DNA of 64,000 nucleotides from JAEZAA01 sp964514485 (lineage in GTDB: Bacteria; Pseudomonadota; Gammaproteobacteria; Pseudomonadales; Oleiphilaceae), in contig CAZEWG010000001.1 in the NCBI GenBank assembly GCA_964514485.1, forward strand, positions 124,001 through 188,000. The letters are read 5' to 3'. Below are positions 34,363 through 42,623 of this stretch, piece by piece; the first letter of the stretch is position 1; the number at the start of each line of letters is the position of its first letter. A program made the translations under genes and the position numbers. The notes beneath the pieces are model-generated. The model was not told where the DNA came from and ran no database searches. It saw only the letters and a list, made by a program, of their open reading frames with translations.

Positions 34363-35520
34363 TCATGGATGGATCGGCGGCAACTCCCGGGCCAGCGTCT
34401 GCTTTTCCTGAACATAACTGCCGGTCAGCGCAAAGCCCAGCAAACGCCCATCGGCGGCGCGGAACAACGCCTTGAGATCCAGGCCCTCACCCTCCACCAG
34501 CCATTGGCCCTCGGCTCCCACCGGGGCGGGCGCCACGACCACCGGGCAGGCCGGAGTCTTGATCACCACCGGCATCGCGCCGTACTTCACTTCGGTACGC
34601 TCGCCCGCCAAGGTTTTAGCCAGCGACCGGGCACAGGCCATCAGCGGCAGCACATACAGCAACACATGGCCGTCCACTTCGGCGCAATCACCCATGGCAT
34701 AAACATCCGGCGCCGACGTTTCCAGCGCCCGATTAACCTGAATGCCCAGGTTCACCTGCAAGCCGGCCTGACGGGCCAGCTCAATACGCGGCTTCAAGCC
34801 AATGGCCGAGACCACCAGATCCGCCGCCAAAGTCTCGCCATTACCCAGCTCGACCCGAACGCCGGACTCCGCCGCATCCACGCGGGTGACCGTGGTGCCG
34901 AAGTGGAACCGAACCCCTTCCTGCTCCAGCCCGCGAACCACCGCCTTACCGGCCTCGTCGGGCAGCAGCCCCGGCAGAGCGGTGTCACTGAGCGCCACCA
35001 CCTCTACCTCATAGCCACCATTACGCAAATCGTTGGCAAACTCGCAGCCGATCAGGCCGGCGCCCATGATCACCACCCGCTTGCCGCCATGCAGGGCCTC
35101 ACGAAAGCGCTCATAGTCCAGCAGGTCATTGATGGAATACACCTGGCTGGTTCCAGTCCCTGCCAGGGTGGGGCTGATCACGTCCGCCCCCCAGGCCAGG
35201 ACCAGCTTGCTGTAGGAAAGCTCCTCACCGCCCAGCAAGAGGCAGCGGCGGGCGGTATCAATTCCGGTCACCCGGGTAAAGGTGCGGATCACGGCCTTCA
35301 GCTGATCCGCCATGGCCACCGGGTCGGCCATGGACAGCTCACGGGCGGTTTTACCCTTGGTAAAGCCGGTCGACAGCATCGGCTTGGAATAGGAGTGACC
35401 GTCATCGGCGGTAATCAGCACCAGCGGTGTGGTCTGATCCAGCTTTCGAAACTCCCGCGCCAGGGAATAACCCGCCAGCCCCGTACCCACAATGATTACC
35501 GGTGCCTGCTGCTCGCTCAT
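34363..35520 (-). CDS. rubB: Rubredoxin-NAD(+) reductase
   Basis: 385 residues, FAD-dependent pyridine nucleotide-disulfide family. The FAD motif is VIIVGTGLAGYSLAREF at the N-terminus, the NAD motif VVIMGAGLIGCEFAND in the middle, and DVYAMGDCAEVDG carries the second FAD site. Length and C-terminus match rubredoxin reductases (AlkT/RubB type) that pass electrons from NADH to rubredoxin. ATG 35520 chosen; GTG 35529 possible. It follows rubredoxin on the same strand. No alkane hydroxylase is in the window, so the final acceptor may be a peroxidase or hydroxylase elsewhere. Confidence 0.92.
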   Translation of the reverse strand: MSEQQAPVIIVGTGLAGYSLAREFRKLDQTTPLVLITADDGHSYSKPMLSTGFTKGKTARELSMADPVAMADQLKAVIRTFTRVTGIDTARRCLLLGGEELSYSKLVLAWGADVISPTLAGTGTSQVYSINDLLDYERFREALHGGKRVVIMGAGLIGCEFANDLRNGGYEVEVVALSDTALPGLLPDEAGKAVVRGLEQEGVRFHFGTTVTRVDAAESGVRVELGNGETLAADLVVSAIGLKPRIELARQAGLQVNLGIQVNRALETSAPDVYAMGDCAEVDGHVLLYVLPLMACARSLAKTLAGERTEVKYGAMPVVIKTPACPVVVAPAPVGAEGQWLVEGEGLDLKALFRAADGRLLGFALTGSYVQEKQTLARELPPIHP

Positions 35521-35557
35521 CCTGCCCACTCTCCCTCAATCGCTTCTATCCGCAACA

Positions 35558-35583
35558 TCGCATAGCCTTGAATGGCTATGCGA
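35558..35583. repeat. Hairpin between rubredoxin and its reductase
   Basis: TCGCATAGCC (35558-35567), loop ttgaat, GGCTATGCGA (35574-35583): a perfect 10-bp stem in the 82-bp spacer. No T-run on the minus strand; it may set the ratio of the two messages by protecting the rubredoxin part. Confidence 0.6.
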
Positions 35584-35602
35584 CTCAACCTTCATTTAGC
35601 TA

Positions 35603-35770
35603 TTAGCTGACTTCGATCATCTCGAAATCTTCCTTGCCCACGCCGCAATCCGGGCAGACCCAGTCCTCCGGCACATCTTCCCAGCGGGTTCCCGGGGCAA
35701 TGCCATCATCCGGCCATCCCTTTGCTTCATCGTAAATCAATCCGCAGACCACGCACTGCCATTTTTTCAT
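35603..35770 (-). CDS. rubA: Rubredoxin
   Basis: 55 residues, the usual size. The iron site is two C-x-x-C-G knuckles: WQCVVCGLIYDEAKG and WVCPDCGVGKEDF. It is a one-electron carrier reduced by the reductase encoded next. AAAGGAAA lies seven bases before ATG 35770; an earlier in-frame start at 35902 would add 44 unrelated residues and is rejected. Confidence 0.96.
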   Translation of the reverse strand: MKKWQCVVCGLIYDEAKGWPDDGIAPGTRWEDVPEDWVCPDCGVGKEDFEMIEVS

Positions 35771-35992
35771 CGGTTTTTCCTTTTGTTGTCTGCCGCCAGC
35801 CCCGATTGAAGCCGCAGCGCCTTCGCTGTTCGAACCTTGCAGGCTCGCAACCTGTTTTCCAGGGCGGCAATTGTCGAACAAGCGTACCGGCAATTCAACC
35901 ACAAGCGGCCGGTTCCAGCCGCCCTAAATACTCCCCGGCACCACCAGGAATGATTCAGCGCCCCTGGTGGCGACGTCCGCTTCCGCTAAATG

Positions 35993-35998
35993 TATAAT
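35993..35998 (+). promoter_or_regulatory. -10 element (TATAAT) upstream of the phosphoribosyltransferase gene
   Basis: A perfect TATAAT at 35993-35998, 29 bases before ATG 36027. The -35 region is poor. The leader would be about 20-24 nt. Confidence 0.55.
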
Positions 35999-36026
35999 GC
36001 GCCTTTGCACCCATAGGACCGGCTTA

Positions 36027-36584
36027 ATGAACCAAGATATTCTCCACATTCAGCAAGTCTTCGATGAAGCAGATTGCCTGTGCACCGAAAGTGAAGTGGA
36101 AGCGGCAATCGACCGGATTGCGGCCCAGCTCAATGCTCAGCTCAAGGACCGCAACCCCTTGTTTTATTGCGTGATGAACGGCGGCCTGGTATTTGCCGGA
36201 CGACTGCTGCCACGCCTGCACTTCCCTCTCCAGGTGGACTACATGCACGCCACCCGCTACCGCCAGGAAACCAGCGGCGGCGAGCTGGGCTGGAAAGTCA
36301 AACCCGAGCACAGCCCCAAAGACCGCTGTGTTCTGATTGTTGACGACATTCTGGATGAAGGTCATACCCTGGCGGCGATTATCGACTACTGCAAAAAAGA
36401 AGGTGCGGCCGAAGTCTTCACCGCCGCCCTGGTCGACAAGCAGCATGATCGCAAAGCGTTTCCCGATATGAAATGCGACTTCACCGGCCTGGAAGTGGCT
36501 GACCGCTTCCTGTTCGGTTACGGTATGGACTACAAGGGCTACTGGCGCAACGCGCCCGGCATTTACGCCGTCAAAGGCCTCTGA
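36027..36584 (+). CDS. hpt: Hypoxanthine-guanine phosphoribosyltransferase family protein
   Basis: 185 residues. The PRPP-binding loop is CVLIVDDILDEGHTLAAI with the Asp pair, and FYCVMNGGLVFAGRLL is the N-terminal PPi loop. FLFGYGMDYKGYWRN matches the purine-binding end of HPRT enzymes. It salvages hypoxanthine or guanine to IMP or GMP. AGGA precedes ATG 36027 by nine bases. A GGCCGGC hairpin lies just after the stop (36595-36613). Confidence 0.87.
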   Translation: MNQDILHIQQVFDEADCLCTESEVEAAIDRIAAQLNAQLKDRNPLFYCVMNGGLVFAGRLLPRLHFPLQVDYMHATRYRQETSGGELGWKVKPEHSPKDRCVLIVDDILDEGHTLAAIIDYCKKEGAAEVFTAALVDKQHDRKAFPDMKCDFTGLEVADRFLFGYGMDYKGYWRNAPGIYAVKGL

Positions 36585-36725
36585 CGCCAGCCACGGCCGG
36601 CACCGCGCCGGCCTTCAGCTGCTCGCTCCAATCCATCCCTTGAGCAGAGAACCAGCAGCAGACAGCTGCGCCCATCGTGACCTGCTCCGGGACATTCAGT
36701 ATGATGGCGCCTTCCAGTTCAAGGG

Positions 36726-37292
36726 ATGTTTGTTTTGCAACCCGCCGATACCATCCACGCTTTTCGCTCAGCGTCCTGGCACCCGCTTCGCACGGCCCGG
36801 CCGGATATCGCGCCGTCCTGGCGTTCCTGGCTGGTGACCGAAGGATCCCTGACCAAACGGCTGATTCGCGCCAGCCAAGGCGACTTCAGGCTCCAGGTGC
36901 TGAACCAGTATTGGGGGACGGCCTGGCCCTCTGAGCAAGTCGTTCTGGGGCTGGAGAGTCGTCAGCAGGTGTTGATCCGGGAAATTGCCATGATCTGCCA
37001 GGGCCAAATCTGGGTGGTGGCCCGCAGCCTCATGCCGCCCCGCACCCTGACCGGCCCGCGCCGGCGCCTGAAGTCGCTGGGACGAACTCCACTGGGACGC
37101 TATCTGTTCAGCCAGCCTTCACTGCGACGCAGCCCCATGGAAGTTGCCCCCCTGGTTTCTGAACCCGGCATGATCCACTGCTGGGGTCGACGTTCCATAT
37201 TCTACCTGGCGGAGCACCCCCTGCTGGTGTCCGAGTTTTTTCTGCCCGCCATCCTGGACGCCCAGGAGTCCCGCCGCCCCGTGTCCCGCTGA
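36726..37292 (+). CDS. ubiC: Chorismate pyruvate-lyase
   Basis: 188 residues. WLVTEGSLTKRLIRASQGDF followed by VLIREIAMICQGQIWVVARS and a later WGRRSIFYLAEHPLLVSEFFLP match UbiC, with Arg and Glu of the active site in the conserved blocks. It makes 4-hydroxybenzoate and pyruvate from chorismate, the first step of ubiquinone synthesis, and sits before ubiA, the next enzyme. ATG 36726 has AAGGG directly adjacent, which is too close; TTG at 36735 would be spaced correctly and may be the true start. Confidence 0.9.
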   Translation: MFVLQPADTIHAFRSASWHPLRTARPDIAPSWRSWLVTEGSLTKRLIRASQGDFRLQVLNQYWGTAWPSEQVVLGLESRQQVLIREIAMICQGQIWVVARSLMPPRTLTGPRRRLKSLGRTPLGRYLFSQPSLRRSPMEVAPLVSEPGMIHCWGRRSIFYLAEHPLLVSEFFLPAILDAQESRRPVSR

Positions 37293-37396
37293 AGCGGGCG
37301 GCTCCGTCTCGACCTACCATTTGCCCGAGCCGGTTTGTACCCGGGAATGGGCACTGTTAAGATTCCCTGCACCACACAGTCATTTCCGATCCGACC

Positions 37397-38302
37397 ATGA
37401 AAGATTCCCTGAATTTGCCTCCCCACCGTCAAACCCTCATCCAGCAGTTTCAAGCCCGCTGGCCGGTCTATTTACAGTTAATGCGCCTGGACCGCCCCAT
37501 CGGCACCCTGTTACTGCTCTGGCCCACCTACTGGGCCCTGTGGCTGGCCGCAGACGGCATGCCCAGCCTCAAGAATTTCTTGATTTTCACCCTGGGCGTC
37601 TTTGTCATGCGGGCGGCGGGCTGTGTCATCAACGACTATGCCGACCGTCACTTCGACGGCCATGTCAAACGCACCCGGGAGCGTCCCTTCGCATCCGGGA
37701 AAGTGACTGAAAAAGAAGCGTTGGCCCTGTTCGCGACCCTGGTCGCCTTTGCCTTTATTCTGGTGCTGTTCACCAATCAGCTGACCATTTTGATGTCCGT
37801 CGGCGGGCTGATCCTGGCAGCGCTCTACCCCTTTATGAAACGCCACACCCATCTGCCCCAGGTGGTGCTCGGCGCGGCCTTCAGCTGGGGGATTCCCATG
37901 GCTTACACCGCCGAGGCCGGCACTCTGAGCGCCGTGGCCTGGCTGCTGTTCACCGCGAACCTGGTCTGGACCGTTGCCTACGACACCATGTATGCCATGG
38001 TGGATCGGGACGATGACCTGAAGATTGGCGTCAAATCCACCGCCATTTTGTTCGGAAACGCGGACCGACTGATTATCGCCGGCTTGCAGGCGCTGACCCT
38101 GGTAATCCTGGCTTTCGTGGGCCAGCGGGTAGAGCTGGGATTGTTCTATTTTGTCAGCATCGGCGCGATGGCCTTATTCTTCATCTACCAGCAGCACCTG
38201 ATCCGGGACCGGCAACGGGATCCCTGCTTCAAGGCATTTCTCAACAACAACTGGGCCGGGCTCAGCATTTTTATCGGCATTCTGCTCCATTACCTGTGGT
38301 AG
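37397..38302 (+). CDS. ubiA: 4-hydroxybenzoate octaprenyltransferase
   Basis: 301 residues with eight to nine membrane helices. The two Asp-rich motifs are NDYADRHFD (first third) and DRDDDLKIG (about residue 205), which bind Mg and the polyprenyl diphosphate. It prenylates the product of UbiC at the inner membrane. About 100 bp separate ubiC and ubiA, with no hairpin, so they are probably one transcript. A hairpin AGGGCTCCG/CGGAGCCCT (38326-38346) follows. Confidence 0.94.
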   Translation: MKDSLNLPPHRQTLIQQFQARWPVYLQLMRLDRPIGTLLLLWPTYWALWLAADGMPSLKNFLIFTLGVFVMRAAGCVINDYADRHFDGHVKRTRERPFASGKVTEKEALALFATLVAFAFILVLFTNQLTILMSVGGLILAALYPFMKRHTHLPQVVLGAAFSWGIPMAYTAEAGTLSAVAWLLFTANLVWTVAYDTMYAMVDRDDDLKIGVKSTAILFGNADRLIIAGLQALTLVILAFVGQRVELGLFYFVSIGAMALFFIYQQHLIRDRQRDPCFKAFLNNNWAGLSIFIGILLHYLW

Positions 38303-38325
38303 CCGCCTTTGGCTCCAGAACGGGC

Positions 38326-38346
38326 AGGGCTCCGCTTCGGAGCCCT
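38326..38346 (+). terminator. Hairpin after ubiA
   Basis: AGGGCTCCG (38326-38334), loop ctt, CGGAGCCCT (38338-38346). No T-run; it separates ubiA from the PhoB-controlled phoB promoter that begins 56 bp later. Confidence 0.45.
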
Positions 38347-38401
38347 AATTCAGCGGAACCGGCGCACAAGACGAGACGACCAGAACAGAGACTCGACCAA
38401 G

Positions 38402-38435
38402 CTGTCATATATTTGTAACAAGCCTTGGTTGTAAT
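38402..38435 (+). promoter_or_regulatory. PhoB box and -10 of phoB-phoR
   Basis: CTGTCATATATTTGTAAC at 38402-38419 matches the Pho box layout (two 7-bp repeats, 4-bp AT spacer). Ten bases later is TGTAAT (38430-38435), the expected position of a -10 when PhoB replaces the -35. This predicts autoactivation of phoB-phoR under phosphate limitation. Confidence 0.85.
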
Positions 38436-38472
38436 GGTCCTGTCAAATAAGTTGCTAACCGAGGTCTCCCTC

Positions 38473-39162
38473 ATGTCAGGCAAAATGGTATTAATCGTTG
38501 ATGATGAGCCGGCGATCCGCGAAATGATTGCCGTGGCCCTGGAAATGGCCGACTACCGCTATATGGAAGCTGGCGATGCCCTTGAGGCCCACACTCTCAT
38601 CATGGACCACAAACCGGATCTGATCCTGTTGGACTGGATGCTGCCCGGCACCAGCGGCATCGAATTGGCACGCCGGTTGAAGCGGGACGAAGCCACCGCT
38701 GAAATCCCGGTGATCATGCTGACCGCCAAAGCCGACGAAGACAACAAGATCCAGGGGCTTGAAGCCGGCGCCGACGACTACATCACCAAACCCTTTTCCC
38801 CCCGGGAAATGGTCGCCCGGCTTCGGGCGGTGCTACGGCGCGCCACGCCCCAGGGCATGGACACCCCCATTGAAGTGGACGGCCTGCACCTGGACCCGAT
38901 CTGTCACCGGGTAACCGCCAACGGTCAGCCGCTCAATGTGGGCCCCACCGAATACCGGCTCCTGCAGTTTTTCATGACCCACCAGGAGCGGGTTTACAGC
39001 CGCAGCCAGCTGCTGGACCAGGTCTGGGGCACCAACGTCTATGTCGAGGAACGAACCGTCGACGTTCATATCCGGCGGCTGCGCAAGGCACTGGGTCACT
39101 ATGACTACCTCATCCAGACCGTGCGTGGCGCGGGCTATCGTTTTTCCACTCAGACTCCCTGA
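38473..39162 (+). CDS. phoB: Phosphate-regulon response regulator PhoB
   Basis: 229 residues, the size of E. coli PhoB. Receiver domain with acidic pocket D10/D11, phosphorylation Asp54 (LILLDWMLPG), Thr84 and Lys106. The C-terminal winged helix has VGPTEYRLLQFFMTH and RTVDVHIRRLRKAL typical of PhoB/OmpR. It activates Pho boxes; three are visible in this window. ATG 38473 was chosen (GAGG nine bases upstream); an earlier in-frame ATG at 38425 lies within the promoter. Followed nine bases later by phoR. Confidence 0.95.
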   Translation: MSGKMVLIVDDEPAIREMIAVALEMADYRYMEAGDALEAHTLIMDHKPDLILLDWMLPGTSGIELARRLKRDEATAEIPVIMLTAKADEDNKIQGLEAGADDYITKPFSPREMVARLRAVLRRATPQGMDTPIEVDGLHLDPICHRVTANGQPLNVGPTEYRLLQFFMTHQERVYSRSQLLDQVWGTNVYVEERTVDVHIRRLRKALGHYDYLIQTVRGAGYRFSTQTP

Positions 39163-39171
39163 CGGACGCCC

Positions 39172-40488
39172 ATGCGTAGCGACTGGCTGATTCATATTCA
39201 GCGCCTGACTCTGGCGCTGTTCTTCTGTTACCTGTTCGGGCTGCTAATCGGCTACCCGGCCTGGTTGATGGTTGCAGGCCTGAGTACTTATCTCACCTGG
39301 ACCCTGATCCAGGCCATCCGCTTGCACCGCTGGCTGTTTTCCCCCACACGGCCCAGCCAGCCCCCCACCAGCCAAGGCCTGTGGGGGGATCTGTTCGATG
39401 GTCTGTACAAGCACGAAACCGCGCACCAGCAGACTCAGCAACGCCTGCAGAGCCTGATCAGCCGGGTGCAGGAGTCGGTGAATGCCCTCAAGGACGTGGT
39501 GGTGATGACTGACAGCCAGGGCAATATGGAGTGGTGGAACCAGGCTGCTGAAACACTGCTGGGGCTTCGTTCCCCCGCCGACCGGGGCCAGCCCATCCAG
39601 AACCTGGTGCGGACGCCCCGTTTCAAGCGCTATTTCATGTCGAAGCACTACGACGAGCCGTTACAGATCCGCTCGCCCCACAGACCCGATGTGATTCTAT
39701 CGATCCACATCACCCTGTTTGGCGAGGAAGACCGTCTCATTCTGGGTCAGGATATTTCCCGCCTGCACCACCTGGAAAGTGTGCGCAGCGACTTCATCAG
39801 CAATGTCTCCCATGAATTACGCACCCCCCTGACGGTACTCAGCGGCTACCTGGAAACCATCCTTGACCATCAGGAAGACATTCCGCCCCGCTGGAAACGC
39901 GCCCTGCAACAGATGCAGCAACAAAGCTCGCGCATGCAGGCCCTGGTGGCGGACCTGTTGCTGCTGTCCCAACTGGAAGGCCATGATCAAGCGCCGCCCC
40001 AGCGCCTGCTCGACCTGGAGCTGTTGTTTGACAACATCAAGCAGGATGCCGAAGCCTTCAGTGGCGGACAGCACCAGATCAGCCTGCACAAACGCACTCA
40101 CTGCATGTTTATCGGAGATGAGGCTCAGTTACGCAGCGCCTTTTCCAACCTGCTGTTCAACGCGGTGAAATACACGCCAGCGGGTGGCAAGATCGACATT
40201 GAATGGTGGGCGGACGAACGGGGTGTCCATTTTGGCGTGACAGATACCGGGATGGGTTTTGACCCGATTCATATTCCGCGCCTGACCGAACGCTTCTATC
40301 GGGTTGACCCCTCCCGCAATACCCAAACAGGGGGCACCGGACTCGGCCTGGCGATCGTCAAGCACGTCCTGATCAATCATGAAGGGACACTGGAAGTCCA
40401 GAGTAAACTCGGCCAGGGCAGCCGCTTTATCTGCCACTTTCCCCTCAGCCGCCACCAGGCCCCTCAACAACAGCTGACCCGGCCCTGA
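39172..40488 (+). CDS. phoR: Phosphate-regulon sensor kinase PhoR
   Basis: 438 residues. Two closely spaced N-terminal helices (about 11-50), a linker, a PAS domain (about 105-200), then the histidine kinase core. The phosphoacceptor His is at about 214 in FISNVSHELRTPLT, with N, G1 and G2 boxes (LLFNAVKYTP, DTGMGFDP, GTGLGLAIVKHV). It phosphorylates PhoB when phosphate is low and is held inactive through Pst and PhoU. There is almost no periplasmic loop, as usual for PhoR. Confidence 0.95.
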   Translation: MRSDWLIHIQRLTLALFFCYLFGLLIGYPAWLMVAGLSTYLTWTLIQAIRLHRWLFSPTRPSQPPTSQGLWGDLFDGLYKHETAHQQTQQRLQSLISRVQESVNALKDVVVMTDSQGNMEWWNQAAETLLGLRSPADRGQPIQNLVRTPRFKRYFMSKHYDEPLQIRSPHRPDVILSIHITLFGEEDRLILGQDISRLHHLESVRSDFISNVSHELRTPLTVLSGYLETILDHQEDIPPRWKRALQQMQQQSSRMQALVADLLLLSQLEGHDQAPPQRLLDLELLFDNIKQDAEAFSGGQHQISLHKRTHCMFIGDEAQLRSAFSNLLFNAVKYTPAGGKIDIEWWADERGVHFGVTDTGMGFDPIHIPRLTERFYRVDPSRNTQTGGTGLGLAIVKHVLINHEGTLEVQSKLGQGSRFICHFPLSRHQAPQQQLTRP

Positions 40489-40494
40489 GGGTTG

Positions 40495-40516
40495 CGCCAG
40501 CTTTAGACGGCTGGCG
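40495..40516. terminator. Hairpin between phoR and a convergent regulator
   Basis: CGCCAGC (40495-40501) and GCTGGCG (40510-40516) in the 31-bp space between two convergent genes. No T-run. Confidence 0.35.
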
Positions 40517-40519
40517 AAC

Positions 40520-41398
40520 TCAGGCCTGGCGGGCAATAAAGCGCGACAGATGCTCGAGCTTTTCAGGATCTTCATCCACAAAGCGAATCAACACACTGAC
40601 AAAGTCCGAGTCCATCCGGTTTTCAACCGCTTGCAAGGAATGCACATAGCCGTTGAGGCGCGCCGTCACCTCGCCACCTTCCAGGGCGATATCCACCACG
40701 GCCTGATCCAGAATTCCCGGAAAGCGGGCCTCCCGCCGGGCGATCAGCCGCACCTCGGTGAGCGTGATCCCCTTGATCACCGCATTGAGGGAGGTATCGG
40801 CAAAGCGAACCTGGGCAACCCCCGCCTTACCCACGGATTTCGGGCGCGCTTCCGCCGCGGGCTTGGCGGCTGCCGTCAACAGGTTGGCGGAGTCCTTGAA
40901 CAACCCCGGGACTTGCGGCTGAGCTTCCGGGGCCGGACTGGTACCAGCGGCCAACACACTGGCGGAAGCATTGAAAGGGTTGGCCGCCGCGCGGTTACGG
41001 GGAGGCGGAGCCAGCTTGAGCTTTTTGCCAATCGCCTTGAGCACTTTCTGCAACAGCTGCTCATTGCTGAACGGCTTGGATAAATAGTCGGAAACCCCCT
41101 CTTTTACCGCTTCGACCACGTGATCCCGGTCGCCTCGGCTGGTGATCATGATAAAGGGGGTCTTCTGGTAGGTTTCTGTGCGACGCGCCCACTGCAACAG
41201 TTCCAGACCACTCATCTCGGGCATTTCCCAGTCACACAGGATCAGGTCAAATGGCATCTTGCCCATCAGCAGTTGGGCACGACGTCCATTGACGGCCTCC
41301 TCCAACGACAGTTGAGGAAACGCTGCGCGCAGTGCGCGCTTGATCATATCGCGGACAAAACTCGCATCATCCACGATCAAAGCACGAAGTTCGGCCAT
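40520..41398 (-). CDS. Response regulator with a C-terminal domain of unclear type
   Basis: 292 residues. Receiver domain at 1-125 with acidic pair D10/D11, phosphorylation Asp56 (LILCDWEMPEMSG, as in CheY), Thr in MITSRGD and Lys in LSKPFS. A Pro/Ala-rich linker (about 130-190) leads to a beta-rich C-terminal domain of about 100 residues (SLNAVIKGITLTEVRLIA; DIALEGGEVTARLNGYVH). This resembles a PilZ-like barrel but lacks an obvious RxxxR motif. A chemotaxis- or motility-type output is likely. Single gene, convergent with phoR. Confidence 0.8.
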   Translation of the reverse strand: MAELRALIVDDASFVRDMIKRALRAAFPQLSLEEAVNGRRAQLLMGKMPFDLILCDWEMPEMSGLELLQWARRTETYQKTPFIMITSRGDRDHVVEAVKEGVSDYLSKPFSNEQLLQKVLKAIGKKLKLAPPPRNRAAANPFNASASVLAAGTSPAPEAQPQVPGLFKDSANLLTAAAKPAAEARPKSVGKAGVAQVRFADTSLNAVIKGITLTEVRLIARREARFPGILDQAVVDIALEGGEVTARLNGYVHSLQAVENRMDSDFVSVLIRFVDEDPEKLEHLSRFIARQA

Positions 41399-41514
41399 GA
41401 TGCATCCAGTTAAATGGGGTCAACGCCCGTTGCTGACAGGTGGAATTTACCAAAGACAGGGGCACGCCCAGTTAATCACACTCCTATAAGGCTAGCACTG
41501 TCTCGACAAGATGT

Positions 41515-42261
41515 TTACTTCGATTGGTTGTCTTCCCGTAACTCTCTGATCCAAAGAGCTGTTCCACCCGCTACCGCCGCCGGCATGGCAACCAAATTCA
41601 GAATGGGAACAAGCGTGGCCAGAAACACCAAACCCCCGAAAGAACTCGCCAAAATCCTCCGCCGGGCCAGGGAGCGACGCATCAATGGAAAAGCAACGCC
41701 CCGATTGTCAGCGGGAAAATCCACAAACTGCACGGCCATCATCCAGGCAATGAATAAGGCGCTCACCACAGGTGCCGCCAATTGCACCAACGGCAAAAAG
41801 CCAAGCACAAAAATCGCCAGCAGCCGGGGCAAGTAATAACCCAGTTTTTGAAACTCCCGCCAGAGACTGCGGGGGACCGTCATCAGCATGGTTTTGAAGG
41901 TCATCGGGTTATCGGGCGCCTGCCCGGTCAGAAGCTCCTCCACCTTCTCCGACAGCAGGCCATAAAACGGCGATCCCAGCAGATTGGAGAGAAAGACAAA
42001 GCCGTAGACCCACACCAGTAAAAACAGAGCTGCAAACAGCAGCCATAAAATCCAGGCAATAAAACTCAACCAGTCGGGCAACCAGGCCACGGCACGATCC
42101 ACCCAGGTGGAAAAGTAGCGGCTGCCAAGCACGGCGATGGCAATAAAGATCAGCAGGTTGACGATCACGGGAATCAATACGAAACGGCGCAGCCCCGGCC
42201 GCCAGATCAGGCGCAGCCCTTCGCGAAAATAGCCTGCCCCCGCCGTAAAATCTTTTGTCAT
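41515..42261 (-). CDS. cysZ: CysZ-like sulfate permease
   Basis: 248 residues. GAGYFREGLRLIWRPGLRRF at the N-terminus and FVFLSNLLGSPFYGLLSEKVE in the middle are the conserved CysZ/EI24 blocks, with four long membrane helices. CysZ brings sulfate to the cysteine pathway. ATG 42261 is preferred (GGAGGA and AAGGG upstream); GTG 42288 is in frame. It is followed downstream by the receiver-domain gene on the same strand, 116 bp away. Confidence 0.88.
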   Translation of the reverse strand: MTKDFTAGAGYFREGLRLIWRPGLRRFVLIPVIVNLLIFIAIAVLGSRYFSTWVDRAVAWLPDWLSFIAWILWLLFAALFLLVWVYGFVFLSNLLGSPFYGLLSEKVEELLTGQAPDNPMTFKTMLMTVPRSLWREFQKLGYYLPRLLAIFVLGFLPLVQLAAPVVSALFIAWMMAVQFVDFPADNRGVAFPLMRRSLARRRILASSFGGLVFLATLVPILNLVAMPAAVAGGTALWIRELREDNQSK

Positions 42262-42316
42262 ACCCTTTTTATTCCTCCGTTTTCCCACTGGTGGCTGATT
42301 TCTGCCGGAGTTCTTT

Positions 42317-42360
42317 CCCGCCTCGGCTAGTTTCCCGCCTCAGCTAGTTTCCTGCCTCAA
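42317..42360. repeat. Short 17-bp tandem repeat
   Basis: Two copies of cccgcctc(g/a)gctagttt at 42317-42333 and 42334-42350, then a partial third copy to 42360. It lies upstream of cysZ, between it and the small-RNA region. No function is evident. Confidence 0.7.
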
Positions 42361-42612
42361 CGATTGATCCCTGGCAGTTGCTCAAATCCTAGCCCATGCC
42401 CGCCACTGCCACCCTGTAAGACAAGCACCCAACAGAATGTGCGATATATCCTACACGAAGCGTAAGAAAAGCTTGTTTTATCGGGCCAGAAAAGCCCGGT
42501 AACGCCCCGCAACAAATTTTAAGTCATTGATCTAAAAGGAGCATGGCGTAGCATGAAGAATTTGTATAGTAAAAACCCCTGATCTCTCACACCGCTGTCG
42601 CCGAGTCCTTGG

Positions 42613-42618
42613 TATAGT
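42613..42618 (+). promoter_or_regulatory. Probable -10 of the Csr-type RNA
   Basis: TATAGT at 42613-42618; a second TATAGT lies at 42565-42570. Neither has a good -35, as expected for a promoter that needs an activator. Half-sites resembling the GacA box (TGTAAG at 42416, CGTAAG near 42461) occur 160-210 bp upstream, but the second arm of the palindrome is not conserved. Confidence 0.45.
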
Positions 42619-42623
42619 GGGAA

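Noticed and set aside
35771..35902. Longer rubredoxin starting at 35902
   Set aside because: The added 44 residues are unlike any rubredoxin leader, and a good ribosome site precedes ATG 35770.
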